DNA of 64,000 bases from Clostridioides difficile_D (GTDB taxonomy: Bacteria > Bacillota > Clostridia > Peptostreptococcales > Peptostreptococcaceae). The notes under the pieces were generated by a model, which saw only the letters and a list, made by a program, of their open reading frames with translations, searched no databases and had not been told where the DNA came from. Shown here one piece after another: positions 46,120-55,305 of the stretch. Location of the stretch: the NCBI GenBank assembly GCA_945861085.1, contig OX244046.1, positions 682,001-746,000 on the forward strand. Reading direction: 5' to 3'. A program made the position numbers and the translations under genes. Every line of letters starts with the position of its first letter. Within the stretch, counting starts at the first letter, position 1.

Positions 46120-47532
46120 TTACCATAATCCAATTATTTTCCAGTAAGGTAAACCTATTACTAAAAATATTGCCAATGCAATCATTACCATGATAGTACC
46201 TACTTTCCAGAAATCTTTTTGAGATACATACCCTGAAGCAAAGGCTATAAGACCAGCTCCATTTCCATAATGAGTCAATAAAGCTCCATAACTTGCAAAG
46301 AATGCTAGTAATAATGTAACTACCATTGGATTTGCTTTAGTAGATAGAACTATTGCAAATAGTACAGGATAAAAAGATGCCACAAATGCACTATTTGACA
46401 CAAAGAAGTATCTAACTGCCAAACTCACTAACAATAGTACTACTGTAACTAATAATCCATTTACATCTGATAGATTAAGTACTGTACCTAATTTATCAGC
46501 CAGCCAATTGTAAAAACCTGCATCAGCTAATGAACCAGCAATACCATAAAATGCACCATACCATATAAATACATTCCATGCTCCTTTAGCACCAATAACA
46601 TCATCCCAGTCTAAAATACCTGCTATAAGAACTAATGCCAAGAATACAAATCCTACTACTTGCATATTTAAGTTTACAAAAGGTATTTTTTCACCAAACA
46701 TCCATCCAAGAATTGCAAGAATAAAGAATACAACTAATATTTTTTCATGTTTTGTAATAGTGCCTAATGAATCTAAATCTTTTCTTATCTGTGGCTTAAT
46801 ATCTGTTAAATGAGTTAAATCTGGCTTATATATCTTATATACTATAAGTGGTGCTACTAGTAAGAATAAGCCTGCTGGTACAACTGATGCCATAAACCAA
46901 GTTCCCCAAGTTAAGTTAACACCTAACATGCTTGCTGCCAAAGAAACTGTTATCGCATTAGTTGCCATACCTGTCAAAAATAATGCTGCTGTACCTTGAG
47001 AGACTACATATGTTAATACTGTTAAATATGCACCTAATTTTTTAGGCTCATCATCAGGTTTAGAACCTGCACCTTCTGCTATATTTCTAAATATAGGGTA
47101 TATAATAGTTGTTCTAGATGCATTTGAACCTGTAGCTGGGCTAAGTATTAAATCACTTATCATCATTAAGTATCCAAGCCCTAGGGTAGAATCTCCTGCT
47201 CTTAGTAAAAGGTTATATGCCATACGTTTTCCTAATCCTGTCTTTACAAAGGCTGTACATACAATAGTTACAACAACTAAAAACCAAGTCATCTTATCTG
47301 AATATCCATGAAGTAGTATTGACTCATCCATAAACATAAGTGCTACACCTACAATGATTAAGGTAATTATTGGTTCTTTAAATGGTTTAATGACAAGACC
47401 TGCTAGTAAGCCTAGATATAAAGCAACAATATCCCAAGTTTCTTTCTTCAATCCTTGTGGTGCAGGTAAGTTCCATATAATTATTGGTATAGCTGCAACA
47501 AGTAAGAATTTCATCAACTGTTTTTTATTCAT
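46120..47532 (-). CDS. DASS-family (SLC13) sodium/dicarboxylate-type symporter
   Basis: 470 residues with about 11-12 membrane helices. The paired substrate motifs SPATGSNASRTTIIYP and FVSNSAFVASFYP correspond to the two SNT-type hairpins of the DASS family. It imports di- or tricarboxylates, or a related organic acid, with Na+. As first gene of the operon it should bring in the substrate of the three enzymes that follow. It has AAGGAG before the ATG and a -24/-12 promoter 44 bp upstream. Confidence 0.9.
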   Translation of the reverse strand: MNKKQLMKFLLVAAIPIIIWNLPAPQGLKKETWDIVALYLGLLAGLVIKPFKEPIITLIIVGVALMFMDESILLHGYSDKMTWFLVVVTIVCTAFVKTGLGKRMAYNLLLRAGDSTLGLGYLMMISDLILSPATGSNASRTTIIYPIFRNIAEGAGSKPDDEPKKLGAYLTVLTYVVSQGTAALFLTGMATNAITVSLAASMLGVNLTWGTWFMASVVPAGLFLLVAPLIVYKIYKPDLTHLTDIKPQIRKDLDSLGTITKHEKILVVFFILAILGWMFGEKIPFVNLNMQVVGFVFLALVLIAGILDWDDVIGAKGAWNVFIWYGAFYGIAGSLADAGFYNWLADKLGTVLNLSDVNGLLVTVVLLLVSLAVRYFFVSNSAFVASFYPVLFAIVLSTKANPMVVTLLLAFFASYGALLTHYGNGAGLIAFASGYVSQKDFWKVGTIMVMIALAIFLVIGLPYWKIIGLW

Positions 47533-47575
47533 TTTCTTCTCCTTATTTAATTTTAAATTTATACTAAATTATAAA

Positions 47576-47591
47576 AGCACAAAATATGCCA
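47576..47591 (-). promoter_or_regulatory. Sigma-54 (-24/-12) promoter of the DASS operon
   Basis: The minus strand reads TGGCAT-ATTTT-GTGCT, with GG and GC at the correct 10-bp separation. A start site near 47564 would leave a leader of about 32 nt. This fits control by the PrpR-type activator next door. Confidence 0.85.
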
Positions 47592-47627
47592 ACTTTTTAG
47601 CCTAATAATAATTTTTTTATTTTTTTG

Positions 47628-47641
47628 TGCAATTTATTGCA
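47628..47641. promoter_or_regulatory. Dyad upstream of the sigma-54 promoter
   Basis: TGCAAT-TT-ATTGCA, a perfect 6-bp inverted repeat 37 bp upstream of the -24 box. Possible site for an accessory bending protein or second regulator. Confidence 0.45.
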
Positions 47642-47733
47642 ATTTTAATACGAATCAAATAGATTCAATAAAAATTTATAGAAACCTTTTCTTAAAGAGT
47701 ATTAGTAGTGATACTTTATTTGCCTATATTGTA

Positions 47734-47767
47734 TTTCAAAATGAAACACAATAATTTCAAAATGAAA
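47734..47767. promoter_or_regulatory. Two enhancer-type palindromes for the sigma-54 activator
   Basis: TTTCAAAATGAAA occurs twice (47734-47746 and 47755-47767), with centres 21 bp apart, two turns on the same helix face. A half site ATTTCAA follows at 47774. They lie about 145-175 bp upstream of the -24 box, the usual distance for activator binding sites. Confidence 0.75.
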
Positions 47768-47837
47768 TATAGTATTTCAATTATTAATAAAACGCCTAGT
47801 CTAAATTTTGTGATACATATCGTTTAGCAAAAGAGGC

Positions 47838-47945
47838 TGTCTTAAAATAGAGATAAGCCTTATTTCCATTATTAAAATGATGAAAATACATTTGATTTCA
47901 TACAAAAAAGAGTGCCTCATGAACTAAAAAGTTCATTTTGAGACA
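47838..47945 (-). mobile_element. MITE-like element with built-in terminator, copy 4 (inverted)
   Basis: 108 bp. Ends are TGTCTTAAAAT (47838-47848) and ATTTTGAGACA (47935-47945). Read on the minus strand, the terminator half comes first and lies directly after the DUF3795 gene. Confidence 0.85.
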
Positions 47946-48024
47946 CCCCCTATTTTGGGTATAAATTTTATGTAAATCTATCCATATGGCTAAATACACC
48001 ACTTAATAAAACATTCTAAGATAA

Positions 48025-48294
48025 TTAATTAGAAACCGTTTCTTCAAGCCATTTTCTACACTGCTCAATATTTATCATAGGGTCAAAACCTTGGTCTTTT
48101 CCCTTATTTAAGAGCATATCACATGGGAAAGTATCACATTCTCCACAATGATTAAGTTCCTTGTCTTCACAGCAAGTTTTAACCTTACATTCTCCACCCC
48201 AAAATGGTTTTTCCATAGTTGGGCAACTAGTACAATTTACCTGTTCCTTTCTTGTACAACTGTTACAGAGAACACCACATCTTGATTCAAACAT
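48025..48294 (-). CDS. DUF3795 cysteine-rich small protein
   Basis: 89 residues with ten or more cysteines in pairs (CGVLCNSC, CTSCP, CKVKTCC, HCGECDTFPC), the DUF3795 pattern, which probably binds zinc or an iron-sulfur cluster. The role is unknown. The start is the ATG at 48294, 9 nt after AGGA; an in-frame TTG lies 6 bases earlier. It is a single gene. Confidence 0.85.
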   Translation of the reverse strand: MFESRCGVLCNSCTRKEQVNCTSCPTMEKPFWGGECKVKTCCEDKELNHCGECDTFPCDMLLNKGKDQGFDPMINIEQCRKWLEETVSN

Positions 48295-48926
48295 ATTCAA
48301 ACATCCTTTCTATTAATTAAAAGTATTATAAAATAATTTTAGATGACTCTAAAAGTTCAAATAATTGATTTTAGGTCATCTAAACATTACACGTAAAATT
48401 ATTATTTATATTGTTGTAAATTTATAGAAACCACTCAAAAAACTTCTTTGAATATTCTACAGCACTATACATTCCTTGTAATTCATCTTCCTGTTTATCG
48501 TTTTTCTTGCCTAATTATCATTTTAATTATATCTCTCAAGGGTTAAGTATTTATTCAATATATTCAATATTTTTTAGCTATATTTAATTAATTTTTATTA
48601 TATAATAGAAGAGTTATTTTTGCATTAAATTTTTAGTATAACACTAAATAATTTTAAATAAAAATATTATTATGTATTTTTACTTATAAGAATATATCGA
48701 ATATATAGTCTTTAAACAGAAGGCATATAGTTTATAAATAAAAAATTTACTAACATGTATCAAAAATTAAATTTCATATTACAATTATAGTAATAAGTAT
48801 AAGTGTTAAAGTAACTGATGGTGTAATTAATAAGTAAACCATCTATTTATATTTCAAATATAATTAAATAAAATAAGTGTTTGAGCTATAACAGATGGCT
48901 TTTATTTTAATTATGAGGTTTCAACA
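48295..48926. other. Long intergenic region
   Basis: AT-rich, with only a weak hairpin (GATGGT/ACCATC, 48817-48843). I see no gene, RNA family or clear terminator for the leftward ABC operon or the DUF3795 leader. Confidence 0.45.
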
Positions 48927-49664
48927 TTAAGAAATAACATCGTTTTTTCTAAAATTTCTATTGGCAATTTTAGAAAATACTATAGTAGTAATAATTGCAA
49001 CACATATTGTAACCATAGTATCATTAATATTTAAAGCAGATTGCTTTATAACCCCCATAGCACTTGCTAACATAGAGTAAGGGAAAAATATCCCGATAGC
49101 AGGTTTTGCTACTATTAATCCCATACCAAATAGAGAAAGGCAAAGGCTAATACCAATCGGAGTGGCAAAACTTCTAATCTTTATAGACATGTATAACTGT
49201 ATAGAAGCTATTGAAATGGAAATAATCCATCCTTTAGCAATCCAACCAGTAAGTTCTTTAGGTATACTATCAGAAAAACCGAACATGTTTCCTGCAACTA
49301 TATAAAAGATAACAAAGAAAATTTGTGTAATAGCTGTAAGTATTGAAATTACCACAAGTTTAGATAAAAAGATATTCTTTAAATTAATTGGCAATGTCAT
49401 TACATTATTCCAGTTATGATTCATATGTTCAAGCCTACAAATATATGCACAAAAGATTGCGATTAAGATAGGAAAGAAAAATTCCCCATAAAAAAGACTA
49501 ACTTGAGTCCATAAGCTGTACCATTCTTTTTGGAGTATACCTTGATTCAGATAAAAGTTACCAGAACCAATCAACACACTTATAAGTGGCAGTGCTAATA
49601 ATACATACCATATAAAAGAATTTTTTAACTTTAGGATTTCTCCAAAAACTGATTTCCTTAACAT
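48927..49664 (-). CDS. ABC-2 permease, lantibiotic-resistance type (MutG-like)
   Basis: 245 residues with six membrane helices. The layout MLRKSVFGEILKLKNSFIWYVLLALPLISVLIG... and RLEHMNHNWNNVMTLPINLKNIFLSKL fits the second permease of the lantibiotic self-protection/resistance (LanG/MutG, CprC-like) transporters. It lies 11 bp after the other permease gene with AGGAGGGG upstream and is the last gene of the operon. Confidence 0.85.
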   Translation of the reverse strand: MLRKSVFGEILKLKNSFIWYVLLALPLISVLIGSGNFYLNQGILQKEWYSLWTQVSLFYGEFFFPILIAIFCAYICRLEHMNHNWNNVMTLPINLKNIFLSKLVVISILTAITQIFFVIFYIVAGNMFGFSDSIPKELTGWIAKGWIISISIASIQLYMSIKIRSFATPIGISLCLSLFGMGLIVAKPAIGIFFPYSMLASAMGVIKQSALNINDTMVTICVAIITTIVFSKIANRNFRKNDVIS

Positions 49665-49675
49665 TTAAACCCCTC

Positions 49676-50437
49676 CTATACTTCTTTTTTTAGAAGATGA
49701 TTTCTTCCAATATAATAAATTAACATTCCAATTAAGAATATTAAAATTGTAAGTGAAAAGTGCATATCTACTCTGTAAACAGATGACCCTACAGTATTGT
49801 CATAAGCATAATTTAGAGGTGTTAATTCTAAATAATAAGACCATATAAACAATCTACGAATACCTTGATAAAATAATCCTGATGTCAAACCTATAAAGCT
49901 ACCTATCATTCCAAATGTAATTGCAATCATTTGATTTGGGATTACAGTTGCAATCCACAGATGTAGTGAAGTTATAGCCATACTTACAAAAATTGTTCCT
50001 AATGTATATTTTAAAAGTAAAAATATAGATAATGATTCAATAACATCTCTAAAACATCCAAATAGTACAATAGACAGCATTTGCATCAATACAGATGCAG
50101 ATACCAAAATAACGGAGCATAAGAACTTAGATAAATAAATGCTGTTTAAAGATGTTACAGAAGATTTTAAAAGTTTCCATGTATCTCCCTTATGTTCTAT
50201 ATCGCTTATACGTGATGTAATTATTGTTATTAAAATAGGAAAGAATAAGCCGTTTAAACTTGCAAAACTCATAACCATATATGAGTACTCAAATCCACCT
50301 AACATATCTGGATTATGTGTAATAGCTCTATTTGAATTTATAATGCAACACAGTATTTCAACAGCGACAAATAAAAATGTCATCAATATAATTTTTTTTC
50401 TTTTAAGTTTATAAAACTCTAGACCAAGGTATTTCAT
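49676..50437 (-). CDS. ABC-2 permease, lantibiotic-resistance type (MutE-like)
   Basis: 253 residues with six membrane helices. The coupling segment DIEHKGDTWKLLKSSVTSLNSIYLSK is shared with the following permease, so the two form a heterodimer of a LanEFG/CprABC-type transporter. The ATG overlaps the last base of the ATPase stop codon (TAATG), showing translational coupling. Confidence 0.85.
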   Translation of the reverse strand: MKYLGLEFYKLKRKKIILMTFLFVAVEILCCIINSNRAITHNPDMLGGFEYSYMVMSFASLNGLFFPILITIITSRISDIEHKGDTWKLLKSSVTSLNSIYLSKFLCSVILVSASVLMQMLSIVLFGCFRDVIESLSIFLLLKYTLGTIFVSMAITSLHLWIATVIPNQMIAITFGMIGSFIGLTSGLFYQGIRRLFIWSYYLELTPLNYAYDNTVGSSVYRVDMHFSLTILIFLIGMLIYYIGRNHLLKKEV

Positions 50438-51351
50438 TATAAAGTCACCGCCTTACCAGTAAGTTCTAGGAATATATCTTCCAAGCTCTTTTTGTGTTCT
50501 TCTATTCTAAATACATCAATATTTGAATGGACAAACATGCTGTTTATTTTGGCTACATCGGAGTCTTTTAAATCTTCAATAGTCAAGAATCCATCTTGTA
50601 TAAGGGACATATATCCTTTAGTATTCAATAGCTTTTGTGCAGATACAAGATTTTGTGTTTTAATAGCAATATGGCTTTGACCTCTATCACGAAGTTCTTT
50701 TATACTATCTTGAAAAACAAGTTCACCATGATTTATTATTCCTATTGATGTGGCAATCTGGTCAATTTCGCTTAAAAGATGGCTAGAGATTAGGACTGTC
50801 ATACCATATTTTTCTGGAAGTGATTTTATTAATTCTCTAATTTCTTCAATTCCTGCTGGGTCAAGTCCATTTGTAGGCTCATCAAGTATTAACAATTTAG
50901 GAAATTTCATTATAGCCATAGCAATACCAAGACGTTGTTTCATACCTAAAGAATATTGGCTAACTTTTTTATTTTTTTGGTTTTCTAACCTTACTATTTT
51001 CAATGCTTCATTTACATTTCTTTTAGGCAAATCTAAGAGTCTTTGCATAATAGTCATGTTTTCAAGACCTGTCAAATGCCCATAGTATGATGGAGATTCT
51101 ATCAATGAACCTATATCTTTTAAGATTGATATTCTGTTCTTTTCATTTAATTCCTTATCTAAAATATTAATATTTCCTTGTGTAGGTTTAGCAAGTCCAA
51201 GTAGCATTTTAAGAGTGGTAGATTTTCCTGCTCCATTAGGACCTAAGAAGCCGTATACAGCTCCTTTTGGAACTCTTAGGTCTATATCCTTTACTCTAAA
51301 TATTTTATTGTATTCCTTTGAAAGTTTTTGTGTCTTAATTATCATTTCCAT
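50437..51351 (-). CDS. ABC transporter ATP-binding protein, lantibiotic-resistance type
   Basis: About 304 residues with Walker A GPNGAGKS, signature YSLGMKQR, Walker B LLILDEP, and SSHLLSE with the switch His. The first possible ATG (51360) abuts AAGGGG, so the ATG at 51351, 9 nt downstream of it, is the more likely start. With the two permeases it should expel or detach lantibiotics or similar cationic peptides. In C. difficile the comparable system is CprABC, but this is a related copy that I cannot equate with cpr itself. Confidence 0.88.
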   Translation of the reverse strand: MEMIIKTQKLSKEYNKIFRVKDIDLRVPKGAVYGFLGPNGAGKSTTLKMLLGLAKPTQGNINILDKELNEKNRISILKDIGSLIESPSYYGHLTGLENMTIMQRLLDLPKRNVNEALKIVRLENQKNKKVSQYSLGMKQRLGIAMAIMKFPKLLILDEPTNGLDPAGIEEIRELIKSLPEKYGMTVLISSHLLSEIDQIATSIGIINHGELVFQDSIKELRDRGQSHIAIKTQNLVSAQKLLNTKGYMSLIQDGFLTIEDLKDSDVAKINSMFVHSNIDVFRIEEHKKSLEDIFLELTGKAVTL

Positions 51352-51442
51352 ATATTTCATCCCCTTTTTTAATCTGTGTTTATTGTTTTTTTTAGCTTAT
51401 ATCAGTATAATAACTTAACTACATTTCAGATAGCTGAAGTTT

Positions 51443-51459
51443 ACCTTACAATAACCTTA
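51443..51459 (-). promoter_or_regulatory. Direct-repeat binding site in the divergent promoter region
   Basis: ACCTTA at 51443-51448 and again at 51454-51459, repeated at 11 bp (one helix turn), as OmpR-type regulators require. On the minus strand TAAGGT repeats precede a TATACT -10 box that lacks a good -35, suggesting activation of the ABC operon by the adjacent response regulator. Confidence 0.6.
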
Positions 51460-51526
51460 AATAGTCTATTGAGGCAAAGTTATGAAAATGGGTATATGGT
51501 ATACTAAAGGAGGGTGATAATTAATT

Positions 51527-52234
51527 ATGGAGTCGATAAAAGATAAAAAAATACTTGTGGTTGATGACCACAAGGAATTATTAAAAATGGTAGATGAAAT
51601 CTTAAGAAAAGAGGGTTTTAGTAGAATATTTTTAGCATCAAGTTATGAAGAAGCTGTTAGGATGTTTAGAAATGTGAAGCCAGATTGTGCAATTTTAGAT
51701 ATTGTCTTACCAGATGGAGATGGTTTTTCTATTATGAGAAAAATTAGAGAAACATCTAAGATACCAGTTATTTTTCTTTCTGCAAGAGGGGAAGATGAGG
51801 ATAGATTGATTGGTTTAGGCTTAGGGGCTGATGATTATATAGTAAAGCCATTTTTACCAAAGGAACTTACTTTAAGACTTGTAGGTATATTAAATCGCGT
51901 ATATGTGCATATAGAAGAAGAAGAGTTGCCAGTATTTAAACTTGGAGATTCAGTTGTTGTAAATTTAAATAGTGCATGTGTTGAGAAAGATGGACAAGAG
52001 ATTTCTTTAACAGCTAAAGAACATTCATTACTTTTAAAGCTGTATGAAAATAAAGGTAGAATTGTTACTAGTGACTCACTGTGTCAAGCCATTTGGGGAG
52101 ATGATATGTATGGATATGAAAATACCCTTATGGTTCATGTTAGAAGGGTTAGGGAAAAAATAGAAAAAACTCCGTCTTCTCCTAAACATCTTCTTACAGT
52201 AAGAGGTCTTGGATATAAATTGATGATTAATTAA
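51527..52234 (+). CDS. OmpR-type response regulator of the lantibiotic-response system
   Basis: 235 residues. Receiver domain with Asp13/Asp14, phosphoacceptor Asp58 (AILDIVLPDGDG) and Lys in VKPFLPKE. Winged-helix output domain (about 130-235) with LTAKEHSLLLKLYENKGRIV and a C-terminal GLGYKLM. It is divergent from the ABC operon and followed by the kinase gene after 39 bp. It probably binds the TAAGGT repeats at 51443-51459. Confidence 0.92.
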   Translation: MESIKDKKILVVDDHKELLKMVDEILRKEGFSRIFLASSYEEAVRMFRNVKPDCAILDIVLPDGDGFSIMRKIRETSKIPVIFLSARGEDEDRLIGLGLGADDYIVKPFLPKELTLRLVGILNRVYVHIEEEELPVFKLGDSVVVNLNSACVEKDGQEISLTAKEHSLLLKLYENKGRIVTSDSLCQAIWGDDMYGYENTLMVHVRRVREKIEKTPSSPKHLLTVRGLGYKLMIN

Positions 52235-52273
52235 GATATTAGAATAGAAGAAATCAAGAGGAGTGATTTAATT

Positions 52274-53680
52274 TTGGATAGTGTAAAGTATATATTGAGG
52301 CGATTTATAGGTTCAAGTATCTTGATTTCATTGCTTTTTATTGTATTAAATATAGTAGGCTTTCTCCTGTTTTCATATACAATATTTGTTTCTAAATATT
52401 CTGGGGATTTAGATACAAATGATAGTAGGGAAATAAAATCAAATTTAATTATGCTTGAGGATAATTTAATTTTAAAAGATGGAAAATTTATTCTAGATGA
52501 TTCTAGTAAGGAAATACTACAGAAGAATAAAATCTGGGCAATGCTAATAGATAGTAATGGAGATAGAGTATGGGGATTTGATTTGCCAAAAGAAATTCCA
52601 AATCACTATACTTTGACAGATGTAGCTAAGTTTTCAAGGTTCTTTTTAAAGGATTACCCTGTGTATGTATGGGAGCATCCAAATGGAACATTAGTAATAG
52701 GGTATCCAAAGGACATGTATACTAAATTCAACCTTACTTATACGATTAAAGAAATAAACCAGTTTCCTATTTTAATAATTGGTATGCTTATAGTCAATGC
52801 AATGGTTACTTTTTTAATAGCTTTATTTATAGGATTAAAAATGGTTAAATCTATAAAGCCAATTATTACTGGTATGAAGCTTATGTCAAAGGGTGAGCCA
52901 GTTATTCTCCAAGAAAAAGGAGTACTTAGTGATATTTCAAAATCTATTAATACTGTATCAAAAGAATTACAAATGAAAAATGAAAAGCTTAAAAAGAGAG
53001 ATGAAGCTAGGTCTAACTGGATTGCAGGAATATCTCATGATATAAGAACACCACTTTCAATGATAATTGGATATGCTGGAGAGCTTGAAGAAAGTAGTAG
53101 TCTTTCTCAGAGGGAGCAAGAGCAAGTGTCTATTATATGTAATCAAGGAGTTAAAATTAGAGAATTAGTAAATGACCTAAATTTAGTGTCTAAACTTGAA
53201 TATAACATGCAAGCATTGAATTGTAATAAGATTAGAGTTTCTGTGTTTTTGAGAGAACTTGTTTCTGAGTTTATAAATAGTAATTTAGATAATAATTTTT
53301 ATATCGAACTTGATATATTGAACGAAGATATTACTATAGATGCAGATGAAAAATTATTAAAAAGAGCCATTAATAATTTAATACAAAATAGTATAACTCA
53401 TAATGAACAAGGATGTAATATAAAGGTGATTTCTAAATCTGATTTAGATTTTTGTTATATAAGTGTTGAAGATAATGGGAAAGGCATGAGTAAAGAAAAA
53501 ATTAATAATTTACTAAAGACTCAAAATGGTTTGAGTGAGGCATATGCTAAAGGTCAAAATCATGGTCTAGGTCTTTTGATAGTAGCAGGTATTATTAACG
53601 CACATAAGGGTAAGTTAGATATTATGAGTATTGATTGTCAGGGATTAAAAACAATATTAAAATTACCACTGATTAAGTAA
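52274..53680 (+). CDS. Sensor histidine kinase of the lantibiotic-response system
   Basis: 468 residues. Two membrane helices (about 12-37 and 166-192) enclose an external domain of about 130 residues. After a HAMP-like linker comes the dimerisation helix with His255 in GISHDIRTPLSM, then the ATPase domain with NNLIQNSITH, DNGKGMS and HGLGLLI. The layout matches CprK-like lantibiotic sensors. It starts with TTG, supported by GAGGAG 10 nt upstream; no ATG is suitable. Confidence 0.9.
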   Translation: MDSVKYILRRFIGSSILISLLFIVLNIVGFLLFSYTIFVSKYSGDLDTNDSREIKSNLIMLEDNLILKDGKFILDDSSKEILQKNKIWAMLIDSNGDRVWGFDLPKEIPNHYTLTDVAKFSRFFLKDYPVYVWEHPNGTLVIGYPKDMYTKFNLTYTIKEINQFPILIIGMLIVNAMVTFLIALFIGLKMVKSIKPIITGMKLMSKGEPVILQEKGVLSDISKSINTVSKELQMKNEKLKKRDEARSNWIAGISHDIRTPLSMIIGYAGELEESSSLSQREQEQVSIICNQGVKIRELVNDLNLVSKLEYNMQALNCNKIRVSVFLRELVSEFINSNLDNNFYIELDILNEDITIDADEKLLKRAINNLIQNSITHNEQGCNIKVISKSDLDFCYISVEDNGKGMSKEKINNLLKTQNGLSEAYAKGQNHGLGLLIVAGIINAHKGKLDIMSIDCQGLKTILKLPLIK

Positions 53681-53747
53681 TATTTTATAAAATAATAACA
53701 GATAAGAATGAAGAATAAAAATATTTTGGAAATAATTTTATTCTTTA

Positions 53748-53776
53748 TTGACAAAGAAACTCTATTAGAGTAGAAT
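53748..53776 (+). promoter_or_regulatory. Promoter with BlaI-like dyad, unit 1
   Basis: TTGACA (53748-53753), 17-bp spacer, TAGAAT (53771-53776). The dyad TCTATTAGAGTAGA (53761-53774) covers the spacer end and the -10 box. Confidence 0.7.
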
Positions 53777-53965
53777 AATGATAAATTCTTTTCTTGTCAA
53801 GTTTTATTAAATAAAGGGTAATTTGTGCTTTATGTGCTTATAGCTGGGTTACTCAAGGTATCAAAATTTTCATAGAAATAATATTTTGGAATTATTGTAA
53901 GGTTGTTAAATTCTTTAGATAATTCCATTTTTTTCATATTTTTTAATTAATATTTAATTTTATTA

Positions 53966-53994
53966 TTGACAAAAAAATTCTACTAAAATAGAAT
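53966..53994 (+). promoter_or_regulatory. Promoter with BlaI-like dyad, unit 2
   Basis: TTGACA (53966-53971), 17-bp spacer, TAGAAT (53989-53994). The dyad TCTACTAAAATAGA lies at 53979-53992, at the same offset as in unit 1. Confidence 0.7.
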
Positions 53995-54177
53995 TATTAT
54001 ATAACGTTTTTTAATTTTAAGAAAAATATAATGATACGCTAGAAAATATTTTGATTATAGTAGGTTATATGTAATTATAATAACTTTTATGTAATTATGA
54101 AAGTATGTAATTATGAAAGGTTTATTTTATTATAATTATTTATTTAGAACAAGAGAAATGTTTTTAATTGACGTTTT

Positions 54178-54207
54178 TTGCTTTCAAAAGTTCTACTAAA
54201 GTAGAGT
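54178..54207 (+). promoter_or_regulatory. Promoter with BlaI-like dyad, unit 3
   Basis: TTGCTT (54178-54183), 18-bp spacer, TAGAGT (54202-54207). The dyad TCTACTAAAGTAGA (54192-54205) has perfect 5-bp arms. Confidence 0.6.
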
Positions 54208-54751
54208 TTTTTATGATATATTTTAGGATATTACATATATATTTACATATATATGTTGAAATATATATATAATTTATAATGTAATTAATAAAAAAATTTA
54301 AACTATGTAGTATACAAATAAAAAATATTATAAAATAGCAAAATATAATTATATAGAATTTTTAATTAAATAAAGCTAAAATTATAATCTTAAGGTTACA
54401 TTAACGTTATTTTTAAGAAGTCTGAAAGTTAAGAAGTTAAACTTTAAGGAAACAAGATTGACTGAAATACGAACAATTAAAATTAAAGAATTTAAAAGAA
54501 AGGAGAGCTACTGGACAAGTATCCAAAATAGATAGCTGAGCACAAAATATTTCATAAAATTAAGCAATATAATACAAGAGAATTTTGACATTATATATAT
54601 ATATTTACTGTGTACAAATAGCTAAATTTAGGATTAAGATTGAAAAATATCTTATAAATCTGAGCTTATATGAATCCGTATAAGATGTATTTAATCGAAA
54701 AATTTTATTATGGATATTGCTTGTCTATATTCTGGGTAGCAAGGTTTTATC

Positions 54752-55141
54752 ATGACTATAAAAAAGTTGCCACAATCAGAATTAAGGATAATGAAATTTA
54801 TATGGAAAGCAGATTCTAAAGTAACATCGAAAGATATTGTTTTAGGAATGGAGCAAAAATATCAATGGAAACAAACGACAACTTTGACTCTTTTATCTAG
54901 ATTGGTAGTAAAAGGATTTCTAAATTCTCAAAAGATAGATAAATATACACATTATGAAGTTTTAATTAAAGAAAAAGAATATGTAAGTGTTGAAACAAAA
55001 GATTTCTTTAGAAATATTCATGATTCTTCTATTAAGAGTTTGTTGTTATCATTACATGAAAATATTAATTTGAGTAAAGATGATATATTATTTATTGAAG
55101 AGTGGATAAAAAATCTAAAAAAGAACGAAGAAAATGTATAA
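54752..55141 (+). CDS. BlaI/MecI/CopY-family repressor
   Basis: 129 residues: N-terminal winged helix (LPQSELRIMKFIWKADSKVT, then QTTTLTLLSRLVVKGFL) and C-terminal dimerisation part (SIKSLLLSLHENINLSKDDI). It has no adjacent beta-lactamase, BlaR sensor protease or copper gene. The three TCTAY-TARA-RTAGA dyads upstream resemble the dyads bound by this family and are its likely operators. The ATG follows AAGG. It is related to the protein encoded at 38383-38763. Confidence 0.85.
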   Translation: MTIKKLPQSELRIMKFIWKADSKVTSKDIVLGMEQKYQWKQTTTLTLLSRLVVKGFLNSQKIDKYTHYEVLIKEKEYVSVETKDFFRNIHDSSIKSLLLSLHENINLSKDDILFIEEWIKNLKKNEENV

Positions 55142-55305
55142 AGTAGCTTATTTTTATATATTATTAATCCAAACCATATGTAAGTGTATTTATGCAATAT
55201 ATTAATCTACTTAAGTAATATAGCGACTAATTATAAGCGGATTATAATTTAAATCAAAGTCAGGTTAAATGTAAACATAAATTAATAATGGATATTCTAT
55301 TTAAT

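Larger units (their letters stand above)
53681..54751. other. Gene-free kilobase with three promoter-embedded dyads
   Basis: No open reading frame of convincing size or codon use is present, only the three similar promoter/dyad units listed separately, AT-rich filler and a TATATATA run (about 54589-54602). The region ends at a BlaI/MecI-type gene. It could encode three small RNAs or very short peptides. Confidence 0.5.

Noticed and set aside
38383..55141. Beta-lactam resistance regulation by the two BlaI-type proteins
   Set aside because: No beta-lactamase, penicillin-binding protein or BlaR1-type sensor is next to either gene, so the family name alone does not support that role.
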